A DNA stretch of 13,670 nt, from the NCBI GenBank assembly GCA_003118195.1, contig BEXV01002608.1, positions 10,570-24,239 of the forward strand, read 5' to 3'. Shown in pieces: positions 6,649 to 13,670 of this stretch. Numbering within the stretch: position 1 is the first letter of the stretch; the number at the start of each line of letters is the position of its first letter. The notes under the pieces were generated by a model. It saw only the letters and a list, made by a program, of their open reading frames with translations, ran no database searches and was not told the origin of the DNA. The DNA comes from Hemicentrotus pulcherrimus (lineage: Eukaryota > Echinodermata > Echinoidea > Camarodonta > Strongylocentrotidae). A program made the translations under genes and the position numbers.

Positions 6649-8525
6649 CTATTTCTAAGTACAATAATTACGTTATCCTGCCAGAGCAACTCAAAGCTTA
6701 ATTTATGTATCTCTGTCCATGATTATTCCTGTCCTTTCCTCATTGAGTGTTCAATATTTTAATAAGGTGATTATACAGGAGAAAAAAAAGTCGTTTGACC
6801 CGATTACAGTCTGTTGAATGGAACATACAAGTTTCGTTATAATTATGTCAGGTTGAAAATGGCCTATAACTAACCTCGAACTAAAGCGGTTGAATTCTTA
6901 GTAGTCTGATATTCATCATAGGTACCATCGCCGGTGGTTCCCTGGGTCATGTCGCTATCTCCAGATAAAGTTGTCTTGGGGGATGTCGTCTTGGGGGAAG
7001 TCGTCATGGGGGATGTCATCATTTTGGATGTGGTCATGGCACCAGTAGTTGGCACGGTAGTAATATCCGGCAACAAAGTAGTTCCAGCATTTTTTACTTC
7101 GACCAAAGTCGTTGCAAATACCGGATTAGTTACCACAACCTCATCTTGGTCGGTGGTAGCAACATCTAGGCTTATCGTTGAAATATCCTCAACTGAATCC
7201 ATTGTAGTACCCTTAGTATCTCCTGCATCAAAGACTCTTGTTACTACCATGGTGAAATTTGTGTCGGTCTCATCTGAGGTCGGGGAAGCACTGGTGACCA
7301 AAGTGGTAACAAATTGAGTGACTGATTCGCGTGCCATGTCTGTAATATTGCCAGTGGTTGGAACTTCGATAGATGTGGTAGCGCCCATGGTTGAGTTCCG
7401 TGTTGTAGATGGGGTTTCAGTGGTAGTATCTTGAGCTGTGGTTGAGTTCTGTGTTGTAGATGGGGCTTCAGTGGTAGTATATTGAGCTGTGGTTGAGTTC
7501 TGTGTTGTAGATTGGGCTTCAGTGGTAGTATATTGAGCTGTGATAACTTCTGTGACGGTCATAATTTCACTTCCAGTGGGTATTTGCATTGTCTTAGTTG
7601 TTATATCACTTGTTTGTACAGCCATGACAGAAGTAACATCTGAGACGAAACATAAAATCATAACACCAAAATGTGTAATTTCATCACACAAAAATATTGA
7701 ATAGATGATAACATGTATCATTTTTTCTTCCCTTGTGATGATAAATTTCCTATCTCTCTCTAACTTATAAAAAGTTTGCCCTGGGAATCCAGAAAAGTTA
7801 ACTCCTTGCATAGGACAGGTGAAACAAGTTGGGACTATAGGGCAAACTGACCAATTCAGGATACCGCATTTACAGAAGACGTAACATAAAAAATGGCATA
7901 CATTCACACTATTCTTTCATTTTTAAGATGATTTCTTTGTGATGAATTGACAATATTATAATTTTCAGGACCAGGAAACTTTTGAAGTCGTTGCAAACTA
8001 AATTTATATCACTATCATAGTGGCTTGTATTCCAAAAGATGACTTCACTCGGCCTTCTTCACTCAGGATGATTGTTGCTAGGGCCAGCAATACACAAAAT
8101 GTTATCACGCTATAATAATAGCAGAAACTGTAACGGTAATGTATCCTAGCTTTATATACCCTTTTATCATGAGTGAACGCATTTTGTTATATCACGCTCA
8201 GAATTGGAAAGTAAATGTTAAGGTATTGATAAAAGGCATGTAGTGCTTGGCCGGAAATCGAACCCTAAATATTTCGCTTGGAATCCGAAGGAATGAAGTC
8301 CTTTACCAACACTTCCGGTCTGGTGAGCCTAACGAGACCTACATGTCGGTCTCGGTCTCGAAGGCTCTATATACAGCTGATATTATTTTAAAACTGTGAC
8401 TAATAGCGAGACAAGAGGCAGCTCAGACGAAGGTGTAAATCAGAGTTCGTTTATAATTATGTCTTACCTGACATAACTAATAGGATAAGATGCAGTGTTG
8501 CAAAGAACATCCTATGAGAAGCCAT
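2764..8525 (-). CDS. Predicted GPI-anchored mucin-like / SEA-like / Ly6-uPAR surface protein (7 coding exons)
   Basis: I assembled this spliced gene by hand. Exons on the minus strand: 8525-8468, 7639-6875, 6208-6090, 5486-5252, 4646-4606, 3544-3431 and 3015-2764. All introns are GT...AG, with phases 1, 1, 0, 1, 0, 0, and the total is 1584 nt (527 codons plus TGA). Residues 1-26 form a signal peptide with likely cleavage after V-M-A26. Residues 27-275 are a Thr/Ser-rich stalk with NST/NIT/NFT glycosylation sites. Residues 281-380 show the strand/helix order of a SEA domain. Residues 393-406 are a linker. Residues 407-502 are a Ly6/uPAR domain (LTCYAC start, CxxCC...CN end). Residues 503-527 are a GPI-type tail ending in a hydrophobic run. 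Known family behaviour places such proteins outside the cell on the plasma membrane. The ligand and role are unknown. The ATG has a good context (A at -3, G at +4). The exon chain is well supported. The SEA assignment is weaker than the Ly6 one. Confidence 0.85.
3431..3544 (-). CDS. Exon 6: N-terminal part of Ly6/uPAR domain
   Basis: The exon is 114 nt, phase 0 on both sides, with acceptor CATCCCCTTTACAG and donor CTG|GTAGGT. It codes residues 407-444, opening with D-L-T-C-Y-A-C, the classic LxCxxC start of Ly6/uPAR domains, then further cysteines at 422, 437 and 443. Without splicing the frame would read on and stop at once after the donor. Confidence 0.87.
4064..4086. promoter_or_regulatory. 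Imperfect palindrome with two CACGTG E-boxes
   Basis: CACGTG occurs at 4066-4071 and 4077-4082, separated by ccgcg, within a GC-rich near-palindrome in otherwise AT-rich intron 5. CACGTG is the core site of bHLH factors of the Myc/MITF/USF type. No functional evidence is visible. Confidence 0.25.
4086..4290. repeat. Dispersed repeat, copy A (intron 5)
   Basis: This stretch shares many blocks in the same order with 12873-13200: gtagtcccatata, acagtgcttgt, tttcttatcatt, ccagaaccttgc, acacaccaatactt, ttttctgatcgattcca and caatcgcatgacca. Compared with that copy it lacks about 120 bp in the middle. It lies in intron 5 and is probably an old non-autonomous transposable element. No coding capacity is seen. 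Confidence 0.8.
4521..4540. repeat. Poly-T tract
   Basis: A homopolymer of about 18 T between exons 5 and 6. On the minus strand it is a poly-A run. Confidence 0.8.
4606..4646 (-). CDS. Exon 5: 41-nt linker micro-exon
   Basis: This short exon has a good acceptor (CCATTATTTTGCAG) and donor (TCG|GTAAGT). With the preceding C from exon 4 it codes LITEAPVTVISTYS, a Thr/Ser/Pro-containing linker between the SEA-like and Ly6 domains. It is required for phase: exon 4 ends at phase 1 and exon 6 starts at phase 0, and 41 nt corrects this exactly. Skipping it would shift the frame of the Ly6 domain. Confidence 0.7.
5028..5051. repeat. (TA)n microsatellite in intron 4
   Basis: About 11 TA units, interrupted by one G. 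It lies in the intron between exons 4 and 5. Confidence 0.85.
5252..5486 (-). CDS. Exon 4: second half of SEA-like domain
   Basis: The exon is 235 nt, with acceptor TGCCATGCTACAG and donor ACCC|GTAAGT. It codes residues 315-392. It holds two cysteines (C320 and C331, around SSGMWDGI), then segments that read as strands (ADVTTFSLN and VHGILDII), a helix (DDIVNTLTEFILNQ) and a last strand (IEILDENG). Together with exon 3 this gives the beta-alpha-beta-beta-alpha-beta order of SEA domains. The self-cleavage motif of many SEA domains (GSVVV type) is not seen between the middle strands. NAS and NST sequons lie at 321 and 385. Confidence 0.83.
6090..6208 (-). CDS. Exon 3: first half of SEA-like domain
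   Basis: The exon is 119 nt, with acceptor GGTTATCACAG and donor ACG|GTGAGT. It codes residues 275-314, including a beta-like segment (IRVIISV) and a helix beginning EEFEEALGDTSSSKFMKA. The F-x-x-x-L-x-D-x-x-S-x-x-F spacing is what SEA domains show in their first strand and helix. It joins exon 2 at phase 1 and exon 4 at phase 0. Confidence 0.82.
6587..6646. repeat. Compound (CT)n(AT)n microsatellite in intron 2
   Basis: Eleven CT units run directly into about nineteen AT units. It lies between exons 2 and 3 of the surface-protein gene and is likely length-polymorphic. Confidence 0.95.
6875..7639 (-). CDS. Exon 2: Thr/Ser-rich mucin-like stalk
   Basis: The exon is 765 nt, in frame throughout, with phase 1 on both sides, so skipping it would keep the reading frame. 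The acceptor is TTTCGTCTCAG and the donor is GAG|GTTAGT. The protein is dominated by Thr, Ser, Val and acidic residues and has no cysteine. It holds three 17-residue repeats of the type AQYTTTEAPSTTQNSTT, followed by a TTSPK-type pentapeptide run. NST, NIT and NFT sequons are present. This is the composition of an O-glycosylated mucin-type stalk. The ORF runs on upstream to 7907, but that part is intron 1: the open frame past the acceptor has no stalk-like composition. Confidence 0.88.
6970..7029 (-). repeat. Four 15-bp tandem units coding TSPxT pentapeptides
   Basis: The units start at 6970, 6985, 7000 and 7015. The first three are close copies of gtcgtcttgggggat on the plus strand and the fourth is diverged. 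On the coding strand they give a T-S-P-K/M-T run near the C-terminal end of the mucin stalk. Confidence 0.85.
7390..7542 (-). repeat. Three 51-bp tandem repeats coding the mucin 17-mer
   Basis: The units are 7390-7440, 7441-7491 and 7492-7542. They are near identical: the two right-hand units differ from each other at a single base, and the left unit has a few more changes. Each codes 17 residues with T-T-T-E and S-T-T-x-N-S-T. The length is a multiple of three, so copy-number change keeps the frame. Confidence 0.93.
8250..8320 (-). mobile_element. tRNA-like element in intron 1 (SINE head or tRNA pseudogene)
   Basis: On the minus strand, TGTTGGTAAAGGA (box A-like, 8311-8299) is followed after 32 nt by GGGTTCGATTTCC (strong box B, 8266-8254). 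The ends CCGGAA and TTCCGG can pair perfectly. T-stem and anticodon-stem pairing is poor, so it is not a convincing functional tRNA. It may be the head of a SINE. Confidence 0.4.
8468..8525 (-). CDS. Exon 1: start codon and signal peptide
   Basis: This exon codes for MASHRMFFATLHLILLVMS plus the first base of codon 20. It has a short basic/polar start and a hydrophobic core at about residues 6-18, then continues into exon 2, where V-M-A at 24-26 makes a plausible signal-peptidase site. The donor reads CAG|GTAAGA, close to consensus. The ATG sits in an aagATGG context. The exon is too short for ordinary ORF finding. It was located because its phase-1 end joins the acceptor at 7640 exactly in frame. 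Confidence 0.8.
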
Positions 8526-8660
8526 CTTGCGATGCTGAAGTTTGCATCTGCTCGGGATGAATATCTTGATAGTTTTGTTCCGCCAAGTTCCTTAGATAAC
8601 ATTTCCAATAAGATAACATTAGGTATAAACATTCAATTACACAAAGTAACCATTAGTGGG

Positions 8661-8696
8661 TTTTTTTTTTCTCTCTCTCTCTCTCTCTCCCTCTCC
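8661..8696. repeat. T-run and CT dinucleotide tract (GA-rich on minus strand)
   Basis: Ten T are followed by about ten CT units and a CCCTCTCC end. On the minus strand this is a GA-rich tract just downstream of the candidate TATA box of the surface-protein gene. It may be an ordinary microsatellite or a promoter-proximal GAGA-type element. Confidence 0.8.
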
Positions 8697-8704
8697 TTTT
8701 ACAG

Positions 8705-8712
8705 TTTATATA
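8705..8712 (-). promoter_or_regulatory. Candidate TATA box (TATATAAA)
   Basis: The minus strand has TATATAAA about 180 nt upstream of the exon 1 ATG. It is followed downstream by a GA-rich tract, so transcription could begin around 8675-8680 with a 5' UTR of about 150 nt. This is placed by motif and position only. An extra upstream non-coding exon cannot be excluded. Confidence 0.25.
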
Positions 8713-9335
8713 ATTGTGAACTCCGAAGTCAAAAGAGTGTACACAATCAGTAAATATTAATACTTCCTACCTAAATATACAACCAAACATAATTACGCAA
8801 GACACTGCAAATTCTAGTTGTTTTTTTTTTGGTTATAGATCAGATGAAGAACACACAGAATACTTTTTTATATAAAGTTAGATGGTATTACGTATTAAAA
8901 TTAAGTCATTAACATAAATGAAATAGAATAACTGGTTAGATTTCATAGTATAAAAAAGATAACTGGATACAGAGAGCCTGAGTACCAAAAACATTCACAT
9001 TATTTCTCATTTTCTAAGAAATATCGGTCTTCTAGTCCGAAAAAAACTGACAAAAGAAAACTAAAACATAAGACCTGTTACTTCTAAGTGTGGAAATGTA
9101 GTATTTAATTCAAATGTATATACGAAACGTATATGAAAACGGAAGAGAAAAAAGGCAATCCGTTCAACTACCTATATCATGTTTCAAAGAGGTTAAAAGA
9201 GAATATTGCAGGTTTCAGGTCTTTATTCTGATAAAGCAGCGTTTACCTGTTACCTGCTGTTTCTAAGAATATGCATTTCAGGCGAAAAATAATGATGTAG
9301 TCTGCACAATAGAATATTACTCCAATGTAGGTATA
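8713..9335. other. Gene-free AT-rich 5' flank of the surface-protein gene
   Basis: No ORF of note, no tRNA-like element and no clear repeat apart from short T runs (8821-8831). It lies upstream of the candidate promoter and may contain control sites that I cannot identify. Confidence 0.5.
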
Positions 9336-9565
9336 AAAGTAATAGTAGTAGTAGTAGCAGCACTACCATGAACAGTAACAGTGACAACAGTAAATTAGTG
9401 GTAGTAGTAGGAGGAGAAGTAGCAGCAGCAGCAATAATAATAGTAGAATTTGTATCACTCTAGAGTAGTAGTAGATATCAATAAAATCCATGGTATTAGC
9501 ATACGTATTTGTATTAGTAGTATAGTATTAGTAGTAGTGGTGGTAGAAGTAGAAGTAGTAGTAGA

Positions 9566-9599
<34 letters not shown>

Positions 9600-9635
9600 T
9601 AAGTAGAAGTCGTAGAAGGAGTATAAGTAGTAGTG

Positions 9636-9669
<34 letters not shown>

Positions 9670-9865
9670 TGGTAATAGTAGTGGTAGTAGTAGTAGTAGA
9701 AGTGGTGGTAGAAGAAGTAGTAGTAGAAGGAGTATAAATAGTAGTAGTAGTAGTAGTAGTTGTTGTAGTAGTAGTAGCAGTAGTATTAGTAACAGTAGTA
9801 GTAGAAGAAGAAGTAGTAGTAGGAGTAGTAGTAGGAGGAGTAGTAGGAGGAGTAGTAGTTGTAGC

Positions 9866-9903
<38 letters not shown>
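9336..9903. repeat. Long degenerate AGT/GTA trinucleotide array
   Basis: About 570 bp are built almost wholly from AGT, AGG, AGA and AGC triplets in one register. The purest parts are at 9730-9760 and 9869-9902. On the minus strand it reads as an artificial poly-leucine frame. Short islands of the same triplet occur at 10100-10130 and 10785-10825. Confidence 0.95.
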
Positions 9904-9921
9904 AGTCAAACCTGCTTTAGT

Positions 9922-10094
9922 GACCGCCTGTCTACAAAGACCACCTGTCTGCAAAGGCCATATTTATTGATTCCCTTGAAAATATTTTCTTATTGAATCA
10001 TGTACTTAAAGGAACCTGTCTACAAAACAACCAGTGTAAAAAGGCCACCGTTTGTGTTTCCCTTGGGTGGTTACTATAGACAGGTTTGTCTGTA
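9922..10094. repeat. Repeat with direct and inverted cctgtctacaaa copies
   Basis: cctgtctacaaa or cctgtctgcaaa occurs at 9927, 9944 and 10015. An inverted partner (tatagacagg) lies at 10075-10084. Two of the direct copies are followed by aaggcca and, later, ttcccttg. The arrangement suggests a small satellite-like or foldback mobile repeat next to the trinucleotide array. Confidence 0.6.
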
Positions 10095-11340
10095 GTTGAA
10101 GTAGTAGTAGTAGTAAAAGTAGTAGTAATGACGCCAGCAGTAGCACTCGAGACTGGTAACGAAAGATACCGTAAAAACAAAGAAATTAATTCATACACAT
10201 TATTGAAAAAAAGATTAAAGAATGGCAATCCTTTTTTTTCTATAGATAAAAAGTAAAGACATGTGTAGAGAAATATAAATAGAAGATGAAAAGAAAAGGG
10301 ACGGATTGCTATTGCCAGTCTTTTGGGGCTGTCATCCGGGAGAACTCGAAAGCTCTCGTGAATCCTCAAGAACGTTGTCAGAAGGCTATTAAGTGCGACG
10401 AAATTTGTTTCGTGAGGTGTCGGTCTCCTGGTCATATAGTCACGTGAGTAGCAATAATAATAGTATCGTAATGACCATGGCAATAAAAGTAAAAGTAAAA
10501 GTATAGTAGCAGCTGCTGTATAGGTAATTTGTAATTAAGCTCAAGCGTTGTCTACTCGAAGACATATTTCAATAACACTCGAATAATGCTTGAATATATT
10601 CATTACATGAAGTAAAGCGATAGAATATTTTAGAGTACACTAGTATAGAGAACTTTGAGTAAGTTTTCCTAAAGTGTTTTCTACTTGAAGGCAGTGATTC
10701 TTCTTGAAATATGTCGATACAATTTTTCAAATTGGCGCAACGAATCAAAACCCTCTTTCTTTCTTTTTCTCTTTTTACAGTTCACGAGTAGTAATGGAAG
10801 TAGTAGAAATAGTAGTAGAAATGTTACAAAATGTGATCACTCAAAACAAACCTTCCAGACGATGATATGCATATAAAAGTGCTGTAGACGGTTGATCGAG
10901 TTGATCGGTGAAACTTTTAGATTTAACGTCTTATCCTTGAAAAGTCACAAGTAAAAGTGATCGAGTCGCATCTGCTTCAAGCTATTATACTTAATTTGTT
11001 CCTTCTGCTTTTCAGAAAACTGTTTTGTTTATCGGCAGTAAATTAGCTCATCAGCATGGTGATAGACTGACGTACTAATGCATAAATCTTCCAGTAGCTT
11101 TATTAAACGTACAATCTATCAGCAAAGTCTTTATTCCCTTAAACGAAAACCGTAGCAACTCCTAGGCAAAGTGGGTGTGCCTTTAGAGGTACGTGCTGAT
11201 GTCGACATAACATAAAAGTAGTTGGCGCCACGTTTATGGTATGATATATTCCTGTTTTGCTGCATTTGGAAGAACAAAAAAATATTATCTCCACAGAGAC
11301 AAACTGCTGACAATCCACTTAAGTATTATATGACCACGTT
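10095..11340. other. No gene seen; scattered AGT triplets
   Basis: Short AGT islands and an aaaagt run (10484-10501) lie in AT-rich sequence. The open frames here (for example 10685-10876 and 11131-11313) lack domain signals, sensible splice borders or non-random composition. Confidence 0.5.
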
Positions 11341-11345
11341 GTTAT

Positions 11346-11500
11346 TTGATTCAATTTGATTTGACATGGTTTATTCAATGTACAAAAATTCTTGCATCTA
11401 AAAACGAGATTTCAGATTTGTTTGATACATGTATACGTTATAATAGGAAAATACATATATTAGATGTGAATAAACAATAATAATAATAATATAGATCAAT
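11346..11500 (-). mobile_element. Probable second LINE 3' end (tail only)
   Basis: On the minus strand, TTTGTACATTGAATAAACC is followed by CAAATCAAATTGAATCAAAT, a repeating-tail arrangement typical of LINE 3' ends. It follows AT-rich sequence with an ATT run. No coding part can be assigned to it, so it is either a very short copy or part of the neighbouring element. Confidence 0.4.
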
Positions 11501-11780
11501 TTAGTTCAAGAGAGATGGGTGTTCTAAGTAAAAGTTACAAGATGCAAATGAGACATGATGATGAAATGAAAAGAGTTTATTTTCGATAATTCAATTTTAG
11601 AGAAAATTCTAATTTGGAGAAAAACACAAGTAGAGAGCGAATTTCCGTCAGGAATTGAAAACAAGAAGTAAATAAATATTAGGACACAAGAAGTAGTTAT
11701 CAGTTATATTTGGATGAATGAATCTCTGAGAACCGAACCAGGTGAAAGACGGTTGAAGCTCCTCAATATTCTGCAAAGCA

Positions 11781-12720
11781 GGAATTGAATTCGAATTGCA
11801 TTGAATTGAATTAATGTATTCACCACCATTGAAAAAATCGAAACAAAAGATGTATAAATGTGCAATGGCATTGTCAATATAACATAAATATAAGCAAGAC
11901 ATGAACTTCAATACATGTTCTACAGCGATATACAATTTAAAAACAACAACACATAGTTATAAGTAATTAAGTGTCAAGAGTACAACAAAATAAATGACTA
12001 TTTACAATGAGTTTGTGATCGATGGTAAAATAGAGTCGAAAATAACACATGTGCTAGTCGAGCCTGACTCTCGTTTGCTTAAGCCTGGAATAAAGTTTAT
12101 AGAAAAATACACGATGGGTTTCCAAATCCTATAAATAAAATTTGTGTATAATATTACAATTTGAAAAAGCGATTGTTTGCTAAATACACCTATATAATTA
12201 CAAGGTTATAATTCGTGGTTCTCACCTAAGAGTAATTTTGTTAGTTTTTTGCAAAAAGAGGTACTTGATCTTTCAATTCTTAGATCAGTAGAAAGCATAT
12301 TCCAAATAGAAAACTTTCCTTGGTCTGTTTTGAATAAAGGAAGACGTAATTGGCGACCCGCTTTTTGTCTTTTAGAATAATTTCATGTTGTATCATATCG
12401 CAGTATTTTTTAAGGAATTAGGTAATTGTTCATTTATCAAATCAAACACAAAAGTGCAAATAGATAAATTATGCAATTTGAATACCGGCATTCAGCAATT
12501 GGAGGTCAAGAAACAGCGCATTAGTATGAGTACGATTTGGCGTGAAAGTTATAGCACGTACAGCCATCTTTTGAGTATAAAATATACAATTCAAGTGTGA
12601 TTTATAAGTACTACCCCAAACCTAGATGCAATATGGATGTATCAGAGCTTTGTATAATTAACAGTATCAATATAATATATTTAGGGACAAAGTGCCGGAA
12701 TTAAGATTAAAGATAAGGTT
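11781..12720 (-). mobile_element. LINE 3' end, copy II (coding tail plus 3' UTR)
   Basis: On the minus strand there is a broken reverse-transcriptase C-terminus (12720-12206), then about 425 nt of 3' UTR, ending in TTTCAATGGTGGTGAATAC and a degenerate ATTCA-type tail at 11812-11781. Its orientation is the same as the copy at the left edge, but the protein sequence is clearly different, so the two belong to different families or very old lineages. Confidence 0.7.
12206..12720 (-). pseudogene. LINE reverse-transcriptase C-terminal fragment, copy II
   Basis: Blocks read in order on the minus strand are: L-Y-K-A-L-I-H-P-Y-C, V-W-G-S-T-Y-K-S-H-L, Q-K-M-A-V-R-A-I-T-F, L-F-L-D-L-Q-L-L-N and R-Q-L-R-L-P-L-F-K, ending at TAA 12208-12206. 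'LIHPY..VWG' and 'RAITF' are recurrent in the region after the polymerase core of LINE ORF2. At least five in-frame stops and one frame change near the A-run at about 12405 break it. One stop (TGA in Y-D-T-T-*-N) looks like CpG decay of an Arg codon. Confidence 0.75.
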
Positions 12721-12721
12721 G

Positions 12722-12856
12722 AGTTCTGGGGAGAGGTGAAGAATAATTTGCGTTGTCATTGTTATTATGCAAGTGTGGAAAAGCATCAGAGAAATAATGT
12801 TCCCTAAAAAGCATGTCTCTTTAAATGCCTTCATATTCAAAATATGGCAAGTAACA
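12722..12856. repeat. Repeat C, first copy
   Basis: This shares gaggtgaa-aataatt, attatgcaagtgtggaa, catcaga, aaaagcatg and aaatgccttcatattc, in order, with 13524-13660, about 800 bp downstream in the same orientation. It begins where the LINE copy ends. Confidence 0.8.
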
Positions 12857-12870
12857 GCTTTAAAATGTCT

Positions 12871-13215
12871 GTGTAGTCCCATATAAATATTGCTGTGTAC
12901 AGTGCTTGTTACTAAACCAAAAATGCGCTAATTTCTTATCATTTTGATTACTCCAGAACCTTGCCTACACACCAATACTTGGACCACACCCAGTATCAGC
13001 TCGGTCGCTCCCTTGCAACACAGTCACCAAACATACAGGTTGGCACTTTAACCTCAAGAAATTTTTCTTTAGGCACTTCTTATAAACTAGTTGAGAAGGC
13101 CTGTGCTACATGATCACCTTTTCTGATCGATTCCATACCGTTTCTTTTACAATGCAATCGCATGACCAGAACTCAACTTTTTCTTTAAGTCTTTAAAGAT
13201 ATGATGTCCCTTTTG
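12871..13215. repeat. Dispersed repeat, copy B
   Basis: This is the fuller relative of the intron 5 repeat at 4086-4290. It holds about 120 bp (roughly 12982-13103) that the intronic copy lacks. It sits between the two copies of repeat C. Confidence 0.8.
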
Positions 13216-13523
13216 CAGCCAAACATCAAATTCTGTAGAACTTTGCAGGAATTATAAATATGTCATGTATGTCCTATTTGTGTATTTTAAACGTTAGCAG
13301 TGTCCTAATATTCAAATTATGCAAGAAAACCCGTTGACTTGCGACACTTCACTGTCAGACACTATTGAGAGACTGACTGGCTTTTTTCTTCTTTCGTAAT
13401 TACATACATAAAATGAGCTGTAAAGGGTACATGACCATTTGTCTCCATTAATAACTCACTTCTGGTAAAGGCCAAAATTAAACTGATTGAATCTTTGCGC
13501 AGCACAAAACGTACGACCATTCG
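13216..13523. other. No gene seen
   Basis: AT-rich spacer between the dispersed repeat and the second copy of repeat C. It may be the internal part of one repeat unit with a period of about 800 bp. Confidence 0.45.
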
Positions 13524-13660
13524 GTCTGAGAAGATGAGGTGAAAAATAATTCGTGAACTTTATCATTTTTCATTATGCAAGTGTGGAAGAACATCAGATA
13601 AGACATGTTAAGTGAAAAGCATGGCTCTTCAAATGCCTTCATATTCTAAATATGTCATGT
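13524..13660. repeat. Repeat C, second copy
   Basis: This is the direct repeat partner of 12722-12856, with several small differences. The copy may continue past the window edge. Confidence 0.8.
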
Positions 13661-13670
13661 TTATCGTAAA

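Noticed and set aside
6934..7317. 127-residue plus-strand ORF rich in valine
   Set aside because: It is the antisense shadow of the mucin exon: Thr codons (ACN) read as Val-rich sequence on the other strand.
7390..7542. CRISPR-like array
   Set aside because: The 51-bp units are contiguous without spacers, in frame, and code for mucin repeats in a eukaryotic gene.
7640..7907. N-terminal extension of the stalk ORF, including a hydrophobic stretch
   Set aside because: A good acceptor at 7640 and a phase-matched signal-peptide exon at 8525-8468 explain the start better. The extension has no mucin-like composition.
8490..8753. 87-residue plus-strand ORF
   Set aside because: It is antisense to exon 1 and then reads through the CT tract.
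9514..9954. 146-residue minus-strand ORF, almost all leucine
   Set aside because: It is the translation of the AGT/GTA trinucleotide array. There is no protein-like composition.
9998..10483. 161-residue minus-strand ORF
   Set aside because: It spans the foldback repeat and AGT islands, has mixed low-complexity composition and no recognisable domain.
11648..11935. 95-residue minus-strand ORF with hydrophobic and aromatic residues
   Set aside because: It lies across the LINE 3' UTR and tail, and its open frame looks accidental.
12385..12600. 71-residue plus-strand ORF
   Set aside because: It is antisense to the decayed LINE reverse-transcriptase fragment.

Overview
The window looks like nuclear DNA of an intron-rich metazoan, most likely a marine invertebrate. 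The evidence is AT-rich sequence, one gene split by introns with ordinary GT...AG borders, several decayed LINE 3' ends, a tRNA-type SINE, and long trinucleotide and dinucleotide microsatellites. I cannot name the phylum from the sequence alone. The SINE and LINE styles and the protein architecture would fit an echinoderm or another marine invertebrate, but that is a guess. Nothing looks bacterial: there are no operons, ribosome binding sites or dense ORFs.

The main content is one previously unlabelled gene on the minus strand, assembled here from seven coding exons between 8525 (ATG) and 2764 (stop). All six introns have GT/AG ends and the reading phases join without conflict, giving 527 codons plus a stop. 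The predicted protein has a signal peptide, a Thr/Ser-rich mucin-like stalk of about 250 residues carrying a three-copy 17-residue repeat, a SEA-like domain with the beta-alpha-beta-beta-alpha-beta order, a short linker, a Ly6/uPAR (three-finger) domain, and a hydrophobic C-terminus typical of a GPI-anchor signal. It is best read as a GPI-anchored, heavily O-glycosylated surface protein. A candidate TATA box, a GA-rich tract and a candidate polyadenylation signal frame it.

Layout, left to right: 1-770, a minus-strand LINE 3' end (coding tail plus 3' UTR); 845-970, a TG-rich tract; 1320-1505, a minus-strand tRNA-derived SINE; 1511-2618, no gene seen; 2619-8712, the surface-protein gene, whose introns hold a dispersed repeat (4086-4290), microsatellites and a tRNA-like element (8250-8320); 8713-9335, AT-rich and empty; 9336-9903, a long AGT/GTA trinucleotide array; 9922-10094, a short repeat with direct and inverted copies of cctgtctacaaa; 10095-11340, no gene; 11346-12720, minus-strand LINE debris including a recognisable but broken reverse-transcriptase C-terminus; 12722-13670, a dispersed repeat, one part of which recurs about 800 bp apart and another part of which recurs inside intron 5 of the gene.

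Only the one gene appears functional. Almost all other long ORFs are low-complexity or antisense artefacts.
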